A stretch of DNA of 64,000 nucleotides from Hofstenia miamia (GCA_004352715.1 SCFE01000107.1:1023872-1087871), one strand, 5' to 3'. Counted from the stretch's first letter, positions 22,121-34,825 are shown. Notes: a model not told the origin generated them from the letters alone. Program-made: numbers and translations.

Positions 22121-22150
<30 letters not shown>
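21884..22150. repeat. TA microsatellite flanking an assembly gap
   Basis: (TA)n at about 21884-21914 and (AT)n at 22121-22150 bracket a gap of 197 N (21924-22120). The gap is probably an unresolved dinucleotide repeat. Confidence 0.9.
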
Positions 22151-22154
<4 letters not shown>

Positions 22155-23281
22155 ACTTCCTCATAGTAGTGTTCTGCTGCCATGGCCAATGGCCTACTAC
22201 GACCAAAGAGCCACGGATAACGACCGGCTGCGGCTAAAGATTTTGCTTCACCGCCAAAATACTGAATAAAATTCATATATGAATTGCAATTGGTTACACG
22301 TTATTTCAGTTTTGAAGTCTAATTATAAAAGTGATATTGTATGTGAATCACATGAATATCAGATATATTTGTTTATATGTAAGATTAAGAAGTACACAAA
22401 ATGCATTTCAATATTGAGAATACAGGGACGTAACGATGAATTGTATTAATATTTATATATCAGGACTCAGAACTAGTGAAGTGTCAAAACATTTGAAATT
22501 ATAAATGAACAGAAATCATTCTATAAAGATACAGCAATATGGTTTATAGTGTGTGCTTCAGAAATCGCGAAATAGTTGCTGTATTCTGTTTATAAACTGC
22601 CGCGGATCATCACCTCTTTTCTTTCCGTTGTTTGCAATAACTTTCAATATTCACTTATTTTTGAACATTACAATTTTTCCATGAATTATATTTGTATTGA
22701 TTTTAAAACCGCCGTTTTTATGATTTTCTGTAATTGTTCAAACTATGGATAGGTTTTAATTGTTGCATTGAAAATTGCAGTATTGCACTTAGTAGTAGTA
22801 AAAATCCCCGGCTATAGTAAAAAATTACGGCTAAAGCCTTACGGCAAAGGCCGGCTACAGCCAAGAAAATTGTTTTAGCCGCAGACACTAACTTATAACT
22901 GAAATATAAAGGCGGCATAGTCACTTAGACACATAACTATTATATTTGGTAAAAATTCGAAGAATCGTGAAAGATAGCCATATAAAAGTCTAGATTAATT
23001 GAGGTACTGACGACATTATATGCGTATTTATATTTACATGAATTATAAATAATAAAACCATAAATGAAGAAAGGAAAAATTGTAACATGTAATTGAACTT
23101 TTCGTTATTAGTTACAAAATGCACTTATATAAAAAACTAAAATTATTTATTTCTCCCAATTACGAAATGCCTGATTTAAATAAACACCTGCTTTAAGCAG
23201 CGATTAAAAACCAATGATAATAAATTATCAATCCACAAATGGGAGATGCAATTGAAATCCAGCCTAAAACAATACAACACG
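22151..23281. other. Intergenic region between LINE and eIF4E 3' end
   Basis: No gene seen. GC-richer blocks at 22190-22250 and 22800-22905 share repeated cggcta/ggccg words and may be the ends of an unidentified short element, but I cannot define its termini. The eIF4E 3' UTR and poly(A) signal occupy about 23146-23281 on the minus strand. Confidence 0.4.
23146..23151 (-). terminator. Poly(A) signal for eIF4E
   Basis: AATAAA on the minus strand, 130 bases after the eIF4E stop codon. It is the first such hexamer downstream. Confidence 0.5.
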
Positions 23282-26200
23282 TCACAAACTGTACATGTTC
23301 TTCGTTGATGAACTCTGGCGCGTCATTGCATCGTCATGCGCTTGGAAATTTAGAATGACTTGAGTGTTAAGGCCCAAGCGGGCTTTAAAAATCTTGCCAA
23401 TACCCATTACAGTGTCTGCATCGTTCTAAAACAAAGGATATTTAATATGAAAGTCAAATGAAGAAATGAAAATATAATACAATAATCGATTTATTGTAAA
23501 TCAAATACTTAAATTAACAATTTTGACAGGTGTTCCAAAAGTACGACTCAATGGTTTTCCACTAAATGGATGAACAAATTTTGCAATTTGAGTTTCTTGT
23601 GTTATAATAACTGTAACCATAACCACATTGACCTAATGAAAAATATTTAATTTCCGCTATCACTATACAATAAATTCGTGGCCCAGTATTATAAAAAATA
23701 AATTAGTACCTAAATACAATATACGATCCATATTAAATAATGGCCTGCAGTAATTAACAAAAACGATTATTAATTTTTTTTCCATAATACACAAATTATA
23801 CAGTAATATTATTACTATTATAAACATAAACATCCGAACATGCGTGCTGAATATTTTTTATATTTCGAGAATATGATAAAATAAAAAAATTTTATTAGAA
23901 CGGAAACTGATCATTGTCGCATATAACATTATAGATGATTCGTCACTCTTATAAATAATTCATTAAAGCTAACAAATTATTATGGATTCTTAATAAAATA
24001 CTAACAAAAGCAATAATTTCTAAACAATAAACGGGTGATTGCTGGTAACATGGAAATGGCACATTTTAATTTTTTTACTCAAAATATTTTTGATGTTGTA
24101 TTAGGAACAGTTAAATCTTAGAGACACTTTGCATACAGTTTACATTATACGACTTAATGAGGTGAATAAGAATTTATTTTAGTTACAAATAAAACATGAT
24201 ATGCACAGAAATCAACAAATTTGAACTGTTCAAACTAGACTAAAGCATTGTGAATTTTTAATTTTGAAACTTAATTTTCACAAGAGGAACTAAAACAGTT
24301 ATGGAAAAATGTCCAGAATAACTAAATATGCGGAACCGATTAGTAGCAAATGCATTTTTTCACCGCTATTTCACATGGTATAAATGATTGGCACATACTG
24401 AAAATAGACATCGTATGGAGAAAATTAGCAAGCGCCCATTTATATGGATCATTGCAGTCATTTCTTTTGATGCCAAAAGTTTATTGAACAATAGTTGGAA
24501 GGAAAAATTAAACAAGATCTCCGGTGAAAATCTGCATATCTATTGAAATTGGAGCAACACTTTAATAATATGATCCCATTAGAAAATTTTGGATGTTAGG
24601 CGATTTAAAGTTACGTTATTATTCTCTAGTCAAAATCAACAGGGTACCTAATGCAGGTCGGGATGGAAACGGGTCGACCGAGCTGGTGATCGGGTCCAGT
24701 TAGGTTATTGTTGTCCGAATGAAAGGATTTTTCATTAAATCGGGTCATGCAAGGTTATTAAATAATGGTGAAATTAATTACTTCGATTACATACATAGGT
24801 CTTAACACTACACACGGAACGATTATATAGGATGTTACACTTGTCACCTGACAACTAAAGGTGTGTTTACAGCTTATCAATGAAATATAATATTTCGCAA
24901 TCGAGTGCTCAATTAGTACAAATTCAGCCGTAAACAGCTTTGAAAGACGATCAATTAATAAAACTAATGAAATCAAAAGAATGCGTAATCGAGCTTATCA
25001 ATTGCGCTAATACTGCTGTAAACACTTGAGAGACGATCATATTTCCACAATTGAGATGAAAGACGTGATCAAAGCACTTTTGATATTTCGTCTTTCATTC
25101 CTTTCGTAATTAGTCATTACGCTAGTGTAAACATTGAATTAATTATATTCATTCGAAACTAGGCATGCAACAGGAAATGATCACGACCCAATTCCTTGAA
25201 AAATTTAAAGAAAAAAAGTTTCTGTGGGATATCTCTAATCCCAAATGTTTTGAATTATAAGATTCAATTGGGATTAGTCAGCTGTAAACGCTGTATCAAT
25301 AACAAATAAAAGTGTGATAAACAAGTTCAATTGAGACGCTGTAAACAGCGTATCAACAACAATGCATTCTTCTCAATTTAGAAGTATTATAATTGATTGA
25401 TAAGCTGTAAACCCACCTTAATGTATACCAAAGTGTTAAATTTTTCCAATACTAGCTAGTACGCACTCTTCATGTGTGAAAGACTGGTAGCTTAAATCGA
25501 AAGCCCATTGAAAGGAGATGTTCTTACATAAAAATGGGTAAACCATTGATATTACTATTATATTATGGTCTACCTTGATTGCATTACTGCATTTTAAAGA
25601 TTTATATATTATAATGCGATTATCTAGTACTTTGCTTACTGTGCTTTGTGAAAATGAAAATTTACAACTACAACTGCAAACCGTCTAAAACTACACTGCA
25701 TTAATAATTCTGGTCTGAATGTTATAGTTGGAGATACGAACAAATATCTACAGGTGCATGCCTTTAATAAAAAAGTGGGCATGCTGTCACCTGTATGGAT
25801 GACTGAACGTTATCGAAGCGTGTGATTTTCTAAAAAGGCAACTAGTGGCAATAGACCGATGCGCAATAATTGCGAAAATATTTCGCAGTGCTTAATGATA
25901 ACATATACAATCAGATAATCTATTTTTTTAGCAGCTGGGCCAATTTAAAAAAGCTGAAAAGTATTCAGTTAATCGATAGAATGACGAAAGTTGTTTAAAA
26001 CTAAGCCTGACAAAAATTCAATTAATCGGTCAACATTTTAAAAGCGATTAAAATGCGATCAATTAAAAAACCAAATAATCGGAATATTAATCGGCTATAT
26101 TGGTATTTAATTTTTCGTTTTGATACCTATTTTTAAGTTTTTATGACAGCAAATTATATGTCAATGTTAGTAAAAGATACCTTATATACCTCGAAGTAAG

Positions 26201-29200
26201 CATTGCTATTTGCACCAAAATAGCTTTGCCATACATCAGAACAAATGAATTAATAAATTAACACTGGCTGCTAAAAGTTTTATAATTTAAGTATGTATAT
26301 TGTACATAGCACATATACACAGAGATGTTTGTGATAATCTATTTGAATGTGCAACTGTTTGTTTAGCAATATAGTACTAACTATTTTTGGTCAAATTACC
26401 AAAATAGGCTTATATTTGTTTGGTTCTATTGGCATATTGAAAGGAAATTTTTTTTGAATATAAATGATTCTAAACGTACCGATTATAATTGATAGGCTAA
26501 TGACTGATTTCTGGACAGGTCGTGTTCTTGTATCAAATTGTCGGTTGGATCGGGTTTAGGCACAAATTTATTAATGTAATCAGTACTCCATTTCAGAGAG
26601 ATTAATCGTGTTAACCCTAGTTATTGCACCTTTATCCACATTTGAAAGAAAATCAAAATTGTGATTAGCTGAAGGCCCAAGGAAAATTTTCTTGCATGAA
26701 ATTTAGTTTTGTCGATTTCCTGAAAAAATGCTGTCAATATTTTTGCTACAAAAATTTTATGGGCATTTGGTCAGAGGGTATTACTAACATATTGTTATAT
26801 TGAAATTTTTTTGTTTCATATTTAGCTCGTTTTATTCCCCATAAAGGCATTCTGCAGTATAATTTGGATCACAGGGAAATCAGTAGGACAAAAGTGCATC
26901 GATTCATTTTATCTGTGTGATCTTATTAGAAATGGCATAGTTTTCTAACCTCATAATGAAAAATGCTGACTTCAGCAAAACATTTTTTAACATTATACAA
27001 TATCACCACGTGTATTTAATGTTCAATGTTAGGAGGACCTACCTGTAAAATTTCAACGCGATTGGATCATTGTTAAGGAAAATAAGTCGGGGTGCAACCC
27101 CATAGATGTGTCCATGTAAAAAGCTTTCAATATTTCTTAATAAGCGTGGATAAAATTGTTCAAAATGCGGACAAAACGATTTGTTACACAACGCTAGAGG
27201 AAGTAGGCTTAAATATAAATGTATATTGCGGTAAAGAGCAATCTATTCATTATAGCCATCGCCTAAAAATAGTATGAAATACACTAAAATTAATATTAGT
27301 AATAAAGCAATGCCTATGTAACAAAATTTATCAACAATTCTTTTGGTAAAAATTGTTAACTGATTTTGCAATAAACATAAAGATGAAAATTTGTATATAT
27401 TCAGAATTTGAAGGATTTATCAATATAGTTTTGCGGCTTCCAGTTATAAAAATTAAGGCAGTTAACACGCATTGCATATTTCTGTATTCATTTCAAACAA
27501 TCAAATATGTTCCTTCTTTACAGAATAATGAACAAATTGTTAATTCATAGCTTTCATAAATTTGTTGCGCGCGTAGACTTAATTTCTTAGAAATATAACT
27601 CATATTTGCACAACAATGAAGTAGAACAAGTATTTTGCATTAAAGCTATGTACAAATTTTAATATACAGTTTGAAGATAAATGCTTTGAAAAATTTACTA
27701 AATGTTTTTGTAATGAATCATTTCACCAAATATCGTTCAAAATGGGAGCAGACAAGGAGGATGACCTTAACAACATTATTTTCCAGCCAATAATCAACTA
27801 AGCGAAAATAAATTGGTGTTCGTTTATTTGCATGCTATTATCGATCAAATAATCAAAAATATGAAATATAAAATGCAAAATGTCTACAGGAAGCTATAGT
27901 GTATTTTCTATCACTTGCTAAATGGCACACACGCAAATCTTAAAGCAAGAACACATGCGGATGTTTATCGCTTTTATACAATATAACGCAATGTTTGTTT
28001 GACTGAAATCCACTTTAGTAGGAAAAACATAGGAGAATAGAAAATTGTTCAAAGTATCATACTTACAATTGTACAACGCCTTTGGTTTGGTGTAATCAAT
28101 TGCAATTGTATTCAAAGTTTAAGCATGTAAAAATCGCTTTTTAAATTCAAACTAAGATATGGTTTATTTGGACAGCACATACCAGTATCAGGTAGCCCGC
28201 GGTCCTAGAAAATTTCGAACGGGCGGTTAATTTTTTCCCTAAAAATATTATAAAATGATGATATATTAGCAAGTTATATAAAATTTAAATTTAAATGATT
28301 TATAAGGCTCTTAATAAAAAACTTTAAGGTTTATATTTATACGCATGAAAGCTAGTCTTTTAAAGAGTCATTGATTGATGACAGCAGAAATTTTTCCGAA
28401 AAAATGGTTTCCATGGTATAAGAAAGCCTAAATTATTATTTTTATAGCATATAATGATTATATCGTTTTTGAAGGGGGAGAGCCCCCCCTAAAATAATCA
28501 ATAGTGTTGATGTTTTTGTCGGAATTATCATATATCCATGTATATCTACGAATAGTCGCCTCATTTATTAAACAAATATCTTAAGCCTTGAGAAATAAAT
28601 TCAATTCGGTTAGTCAACAGAAACTATTGACCAATTGATACAGGCAAAGCGTTTCCACTTCCAGTTAAAATACATCGATGCGACTTGTAAATACTTGATA
28701 AACCTTATAAGGCAAAACCAATTGGTCTGCGATAAATTTGCAAGTGTGCATTTAGGAGGGGTCAAGACCTAGATCGGGGAAAAATCACTAAGTTAAACAT
28801 ACCTCCAAACCTAATAACCAGTAGGTCAGAGTTACCACCGGGTAAGTAGGTGACGGGCAACCGGGCCACTGTGTTTGAGTGGCGCAAAGTCTCTACTTGT
28901 ATTCTGTTCATCTGGTACTATTATTATTTAAAAAAACTAACATATAAAAATTATACGCAATTTGTAATCCCAATGCATATACAATTTAGACCAGATTGAA
29001 ATGCGTAAATCTGGCTCCCAAACTCCTTACATTACTTACCTAGACAATCACAAATATGTAAGATTCGAATCTGTTTGATAATGATTAACATCAAAATTTG
29101 AATTAAATCGAGAAATCAAAGTGCTTTATTACAGCCGATGCTATAAAAAATAAATACATAGAGGTTCACGCGTTAACTTTTACCGCGTCAATGCGTCACC

Positions 29201-32081
29201 AGGTTTGAAAATGTGACCCGGCGGTCACTCTGCAATCAGTGTAACGATCAATGTTGACCTATAGCATAGAACATGCCATTCAATTTGATAAAATGACATG
29301 AACTAAAAATTATATTGATTTCTAATATTCTGTTTCCCGCAACGTTAAAATGAAATGTAACGAAATGAAAAAATCCTGGGTACGGCCCTGACCGTCGGAG
29401 CACCCATCAAAGACTATGATTGTTTAACGATTCTTGATATTTTTCACATCGATCAATATTTCGAGCATTATTAACGTTAACAAAAAATTAAGTTGTAGAA
29501 AACTGATGAACAATCTTATATGGAGAATTCTAGCGAATGATCCTGAAAAAGAATCAAGCCCCACATAAATGATTAACCATCTTCACTATAACTAGCTTTT
29601 AAAGTCTGCAAACAAGTATAATCCTTTACTACAAATATGTGCAGATACATAATAATACCGAACATTTATATATTGATATTTAACAACATTTTAACAATAA
29701 GCAATACTCTAAATACTAAAAAATTAGGCGAAATTTAATCAAATAAATGCTAACATTGATTGAAATTACCTTAACTGAAAGCCAAAGTGCCAATCTATCT
29801 CCCTTTGGACGTATACTAACAACGGCACCATTAACGTAATCACCATACCCTTCAAATCCTTCCCCAATTAAAGTTAGAAGCGTTTCTAGCCAATATTTGT
29901 TTACTTCATCGCGATAGATTTTCGATATGCTTAGCACCCATCTGCCACCCTAAATGTATAACTGTTTAGAACTAATAAGCAATTTTTACACTCAAAATCA
30001 GGTTACAAAAATGCATTGGGGTTAATCGTTTTCAGCTTCATTCGAACATTAATTTTCAAGAATTAAGATAGCATTTGCATTTTTACCATATATTTCCAAT
30101 CGCTGCTGTTAGACAAAATCTACAAACCGACAAACGAATATCCATTACATAACTGTCCATTGTAAACTATATCGACATCGACACTGGGTTCATAATCACA
30201 TAAAATAGTGTTTTACCAGACATTCATTTTTTGTTTGCAGTAGAAAATCGAGTCAGTTCTGTATTTTATAAATACCTGATTGCAAAATCTTATCAGAACA
30301 TATGAATTGAACTTTAGATTTAACATTTACATAAAAATATAAACAATAGACAATTGTAAGGATGCTGAATATTTAAAACTACATTGAGCCAAAAACAAAA
30401 TTATAATATATTATACTTTATTATGGATGTAGTGAGAACATTAGAAAACGGTCCCAACACGGATTTTAAATATGTACCAATTTGGCTTAACATCAGCTTT
30501 CATCGACTAGAACGTATAAAAAATTGCATAAAAGGCAGTTAAAATAAGCTTGACAATTTAAAGTTATAGCATGATTCTTCTAGAACAAAATAACGCAAAT
30601 AGTTAGTTATTTATTGAGATAAATTTACGATAAGCGCGCAAATTTAAAGAACCCACAGCAATACTAACTAGATAAATATCTATTCCCAATTGATTAGAAT
30701 TGCGTCCCAATTTAATTTTCATGAATAATTAATTCTCCCAAAGTAATAAAAAGCATACTTCCCGATTTTGATTGTCTTCCCATTGAGGCATAATTCCTTC
30801 CTTAAAAAATGAATAGTCACATCCTCTGTTTAAATGTCCAGCTGGTAAAATATAGTTAAAAAGTGACCAGAAATCTTCAACTGTGCCAACAGTATGAACT
30901 AAATTGTAATAAATCACACTTCTAACCAAACAAAATGGACATGCAATTTCATCATTACGGTACAATACCAATGCATTGTTACTATAAAATCTATAAGCAT
31001 TTGATGAGGGGCAATCACAACGCATATTTGGGTCCTAACACCAGAGTTGTGATAAAATCCGATGTTTGAAAATATCAATAAAATCAGATATTTTATGAAA
31101 ATGTTTCTGGGGCTTAAAAAGAAATATTTGGAAATAATAATGTATTAAAAAATACATGGAAAACATTAGCCTGTTCGTCACATCTATATACAAAGGCACA
31201 CTATGCGTTATTGAGCACTTAAAGAAAAATATTTAATTAAAAAATAGAAATCAAGTATTCAAAATATTTATTTTTTAAGCCGCCAGTAAACAATTTTTAA
31301 TTTCGTTTAAATTGCTAAGAATTAGATCCATAATTATAAATTGTGAAAATAACCAAATTAGCATTGCTTGGAAATCCAAAATTGTCTGCGCTTTTATTGT
31401 ATGTTTTTAATATGCGTAGTCGGTGATGAACATTGTTTGCCATTACAACACAAATAATTCTTTCAATATAGTAAATGAATTTTACAAATAGAAGTTTTCC
31501 TTGTAAGTTGACAGATCATGTGTAACCGCCTTGGAGCCTATTCTAGCCAATTAAGGCATAGGAAATTGGCTGCCTGAATTTTATATTTTTGGTTTGTTTT
31601 AAATCGTGATTTTAAGCAGATAGAAACAATAATTATTTGAATTGATCACATCAACAGTTTGGCGCCATTATGTTTTTTTCCAATATTTCTGATTTAATTG
31701 TTCGCTTCGATGAGCGAATTTATAGCGGTAGAATATTACGACAAATAATTATAGTAGAATAATAATCACGTGCACAAAAACATCTATGAAGTTACCTCAC
31801 TTCATAATAAGTTCTTTCATACCATCATGAGAATATTTAAATAAAAATTTTAAAACGACACAGACTGGGTTACAGTATAAATTATGATAGTAATTTAAAT
31901 TTGCTTACTAAAAGTGAACATTAAAAAAATTACCCTGTTTCAAATTTTCGGACCAACTTTTTTCGCTGTTGGCTCTTAGAAACCATAAAGACCATCGATG
32001 TTCCAATGGATGCTTCACATCGATATCCCCAGAGGCAGGCTGTGAATCAGCGCTCTCTTTTGTCGCAGTATCACTGGACAT
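23282..32081 (-). CDS. eIF4E: Eukaryotic translation initiation factor 4E (cap-binding protein)
   Basis: Four coding exons on the minus strand join in frame: 32081-31934, 30898-30759, 29949-29770 and 23425-23282 (612 bases, 203 residues plus stop). All junctions have GT-AG ends. Exon 1 gives KHPLEHRWSLWFLRANSEKSW; exon 2 TVEDFWSLFNYI, CDYSFFKEGI and QWEDNQN; exon 3 GGRWVLSISK, WLETLLTLIGE and IRPKGDRLALW; exon 4 IGKIFKARLGL and STKNMYSL. The cap-stacking Trp residues (SW, QWE), the following Glu, the eIF4G-contact Trp (DFW) and the basic phosphate-binding residues are present. It binds the mRNA 5' cap and recruits eIF4G. Introns are 1035, 809 and 6344 bases. A splice acceptor lies 8 bases before the chosen ATG, so an upstream exon or a spliced leader may precede it. 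Confidence 0.95.
23426..29769 (-). other. eIF4E intron 3 (6.3 kb)
   Basis: The intron has donor GTAATT and acceptor TTTAG. It contains the MITE at 24859-25418 and otherwise AT-rich sequence with no gene I can support. A sequence near 29370-29390 resembles one end of an hAT-type element, but no partner end was found. The intron is over half the length of the gene. Confidence 0.8.
24859..25418. mobile_element. MITE, PIF/Harbinger-like, 560 bp
   Basis: The ends form an inverted repeat: AGGTGTGTTTACAGCTTATC at the left and, on the other strand, AGGTGGGTTTACAGCTTATC at the right. The element is flanked on both sides by TAA (24856-24858 and 25419-25421), the 3-bp target duplication typical of PIF/Harbinger. 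It has no coding capacity. The interior holds several more degenerate copies of the gctgtaaac/atcaatt words from the ends, in both orientations. Confidence 0.8.
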
Positions 32082-32089
32082 TTCCTCTG

Positions 32090-32183
32090 CTAAAAGACAA
32101 AACTAATTTTGTTGGAGCATCTATTTACAAAGAAACTAAAAGAACATCATAATTTATTATAAAAAATCTACAAAATTAGAATT
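32090..32183 (-). promoter_or_regulatory. Treslin-eIF4E intercistronic region: poly(A) signal and splice acceptor
   Basis: Going downstream from the Treslin stop (32186-32184): AATAAA at 32158-32153, then a T-rich tract TTTTGTCTTTTAG ending at 32090, then GAGGAA and the eIF4E ATG at 32081. The whole space is 94 bases. A stop, poly(A) signal, polypyrimidine-AG and start codon in that order is the layout of a trans-spliced operon junction. No spliced-leader gene is visible in the window, so this is inference. Confidence 0.5.
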
Positions 32184-34802
32184 CTAAAACTCAAATTTAA
32201 AATTTGAATTCATGGATCGAGGTAGCATATCTTGGCTTTTCTCTTCCAATGCATTCAATACAAAACCATCGTTAGAGTTTTCATCAACAAATACAGTGTC
32301 ACTGGTGTAAGAAATATCATCACAATCATCGGAGAATCCCAAAAAGGACATTCTTTCAAATATCTTTTTTTCATGATCTGATGATGGAAAAACACTGCAT
32401 TCTACATTCTTATCAATAGGAGCAGAGGGGATGTTTGATTTAGATGAACAAGGTTTTGAGACATACTGTGAATCTTGTGAATAAAAACTATTGCGTTCAT
32501 TAAGACGAGCAATTTCAGAATTATGCTCTTGAAATTGATGAATGCTTCTTTTAATTTTACTAATGGGAGTCTCAGAAATGCATTGTACTGTGCTTTCTGA
32601 GCAGGTAACTTGTCTTTCTATGCAATGGTTTTCGCCTTGATTTGTTGTAGGCGTTTCAAAAACCTGAATAGAGCTTTGACGCTTTTTCTTTTCAGGAGTT
32701 GAAAACAAGCTACGCTTTACTCCAAACAATGAGCGAGAATTCGGATTATGATAAATTTTCTTTTTAGAAGATGACAATCTCTTTGAAAATGTTCGCTTTC
32801 TTTGACCAAGCGATGCCTGTGACAGGGCTTTAGAATCGCGTTTATCCATTGTAATAGTAATCTGCTTTGTCTTAAAACTATGATGTCTCGAAATACTTGG
32901 ACGCTTTGCAATTTCATTTTTACAAATATTTAAAGACTTTTTACTGGGTTTGAGTGGAGTCATACTAATCATTTCATCATCTGAGCTGAGAATATCTTCA
33001 TTATTTGGGGGAATCAGAAATTTCCATTTATCAGGAATCTCAATTCCGATTTCAAAACATACATCTGAGAGTTGAGAAGATAATACAGAAATGTACCCAG
33101 GAAAAATTAAATTATTCAAAAAAGAACATTTTTCTTCATGTCCCAGCCTTAATAATAATTTGAGCAATACGGCTTTCGTTTTGCTAAAAGCATATTCAAC
33201 AAGAGAACAATCTTCCAAAATATCGGTATTGATCAATATTTGGTAAAATGATTCAAGAATAAACATAAGTACTTTTTTCAAAACAAATGTATCTGAAGAT
33301 TCGTAAAACTCGATGAAGTGTACTTTGCAAAATTGAAAGGCTTCAAGAGACCTATTTTGGAAACTTTCCCTGATGGTACCCACAATACTATCGACTTTAC
33401 GAAAACATTGATAGGATATACTTTCAATAGATTCAAACTCATTCTTAACAATAATAGCTAGCTTATCCATGTCATTAATTGTATCGTAAGAACTTGGATT
33501 ACGATTAAAAGAATCCAGACAATTTTCTAGTTCACAATTTGAAATATCACATGAAGTGTTGTGAATCAAAGAACTAGATGCCATTTCCGCTAGTAGCAAA
33601 GATCTGCGACTAACGCCCAAATTGCTTGAAATTTTTGAATTGGATGTGCGACTATTGGTTGTTGAATTACTTCCTAATGATGAGCTAGAATATGTTCTTT
33701 CTAATTTCGAATAAACTCCACGAATTTTCAATATATCATTATGATCTAACACCGGACACTGCTCTGTACAGCCATTAATTGGCTTTCTGCAAAAATTTTC
33801 AAAATCATTAAAATTAAACTCTGTTAAAACAGACGCTGGTAGTTTTATTTCATCTTCCACTTTTGTAAAACTCGTTGATAAATACCTTTTCAAAATGGAA
33901 TCGAAGTATTTTTTTGAGGTTGAGAGAAAACCAAATGATGACAATGTCTTAGAAATATATTCTGTTAACATATATCCAACAGTTTTATCTTCTTTTAAAC
34001 AATCTCCAATTAATAACTGAGGTACATCACGCAAATTTAATGAAGTTTTATAACAAATTTTATAAACATTAACAGTACCACTGTCAAAAAGCTGAGAGCA
34101 CACAAAACTCTTACATATTGAACGAATATTTATACAATCAATGCCACTAGGTGCATCAATAGATTTAAGAGCAATAAGCTTACATGATGTTTCAGCATCT
34201 AAATACTTCATGCAAACGTCATATGAATTAAGCGGTCGCAATACAGGTAAGACGGCATTTAGGGATGTATATTGAAAATGTGGTATAATTTGATTCATCA
34301 AATGTTCTTTCAAATCATTAAATGGATCAACCCAATGAAAATAATCCTGCTTTCCACCATAAGACAGTAAATATTTCTGAATTATATCAATTGTTACATG
34401 AGGAGACGGCGCAGCGATTACATAAACATACGTTTTTTCAGATGAACAAACTCTCGAAAGGTAAGCACGCTTGGAAAATATTGTGGAAACGCAAGATCTA
34501 AGAATGTGAAAATAATCGGAATTCTTGGCATAACGATGCTTAATCTTATTGAGTTCGTCAGTTAAAATTAATAAGGATTCAGGGGATAGATATCTAAAAT
34601 TTACAAGTCGAATAGAAGAATATGAATCACCGTCATAATACTTAATCAAGTATTTAAATTCATCCCGACAACCTGATTGTGCGAGTAGCCTATATAAAAG
34701 TTGTTCAATAAATGACTTTAAAATCGATACACTTAGACTGGAGGTAAAATCTGCACAATTAATAAATATAAATAATCTGGTTTTGATTACGCCAGTCTGC
34801 AT
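32184..34802 (-). CDS. TICRR: Treslin/TICRR homologue (DNA replication origin firing factor)
   Basis: A single uninterrupted 872-codon frame. In animals Treslin works with MTBP and TopBP1 to load CDC45 onto MCM helicase at origins, in a CDK-dependent step. The N-terminal ~200 residues follow the Treslin pattern: a hydrophobic strand RLFIFINCADF, a KYYDGDSYSSIRLVNFRYL stretch, IAAPSPHVTID, and FHWVDPFND. A helical middle part (about 440-600) precedes FLIPPNNEDILSSDDEM. The basic C-terminal third has two full CDK sites, T615-P-L-K and T702-P-E-K; the second lies in a VKRSLFSTPEK context that resembles the TopBP1-binding site of vertebrate Treslin. It is shorter than human Treslin (~1900 residues), lacking the long C-terminal tail. 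The ATG is 3 bases after a TTTTAG acceptor. Assignment is by motif order from memory; a search would settle it. Confidence 0.75.
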   Translation of the reverse strand: MQTGVIKTRLFIFINCADFTSSLSVSILKSFIEQLLYRLLAQSGCRDEFKYLIKYYDGDSYSSIRLVNFRYLSPESLLILTDELNKIKHRYAKNSDYFHILRSCVSTIFSKRAYLSRVCSSEKTYVYVIAAPSPHVTIDIIQKYLLSYGGKQDYFHWVDPFNDLKEHLMNQIIPHFQYTSLNAVLPVLRPLNSYDVCMKYLDAETSCKLIALKSIDAPSGIDCINIRSICKSFVCSQLFDSGTVNVYKICYKTSLNLRDVPQLLIGDCLKEDKTVGYMLTEYISKTLSSFGFLSTSKKYFDSILKRYLSTSFTKVEDEIKLPASVLTEFNFNDFENFCRKPINGCTEQCPVLDHNDILKIRGVYSKLERTYSSSSLGSNSTTNSRTSNSKISSNLGVSRRSLLLAEMASSSLIHNTSCDISNCELENCLDSFNRNPSSYDTINDMDKLAIIVKNEFESIESISYQCFRKVDSIVGTIRESFQNRSLEAFQFCKVHFIEFYESSDTFVLKKVLMFILESFYQILINTDILEDCSLVEYAFSKTKAVLLKLLLRLGHEEKCSFLNNLIFPGYISVLSSQLSDVCFEIGIEIPDKWKFLIPPNNEDILSSDDEMISMTPLKPSKKSLNICKNEIAKRPSISRHHSFKTKQITITMDKRDSKALSQASLGQRKRTFSKRLSSSKKKIYHNPNSRSLFGVKRSLFSTPEKKKRQSSIQVFETPTTNQGENHCIERQVTCSESTVQCISETPISKIKRSIHQFQEHNSEIARLNERNSFYSQDSQYVSKPCSSKSNIPSAPIDKNVECSVFPSSDHEKKIFERMSFLGFSDDCDDISYTSDTVFVDENSNDGFVLNALEEKSQDMLPRSMNSNFKFEF

Positions 34803-34825
34803 ACACTAAAACAGTAAAAAATATA
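34803..34825 (-). promoter_or_regulatory. Splice-acceptor-like sequence directly before Treslin ATG
   Basis: On the minus strand TTTTTTACTGTTTTAG is followed by TGT and the ATG. A start codon 3 bases from an acceptor indicates either a 5' UTR exon upstream or addition of a spliced leader. Confidence 0.5.

Noticed and set aside
23510-23640. Exon-like minus-strand frame with acceptor and donor-like ends in eIF4E intron 3
   Set aside because: Joining the flanking exons without it gives a continuous eIF4E sequence with correct spacing, so it is not needed; its residues match nothing I know.
29368-29390. hAT-like terminal repeat (cagggccgtacccagg on the minus strand)
   Set aside because: Only one end was found; there is no partner end or 8-bp duplication.
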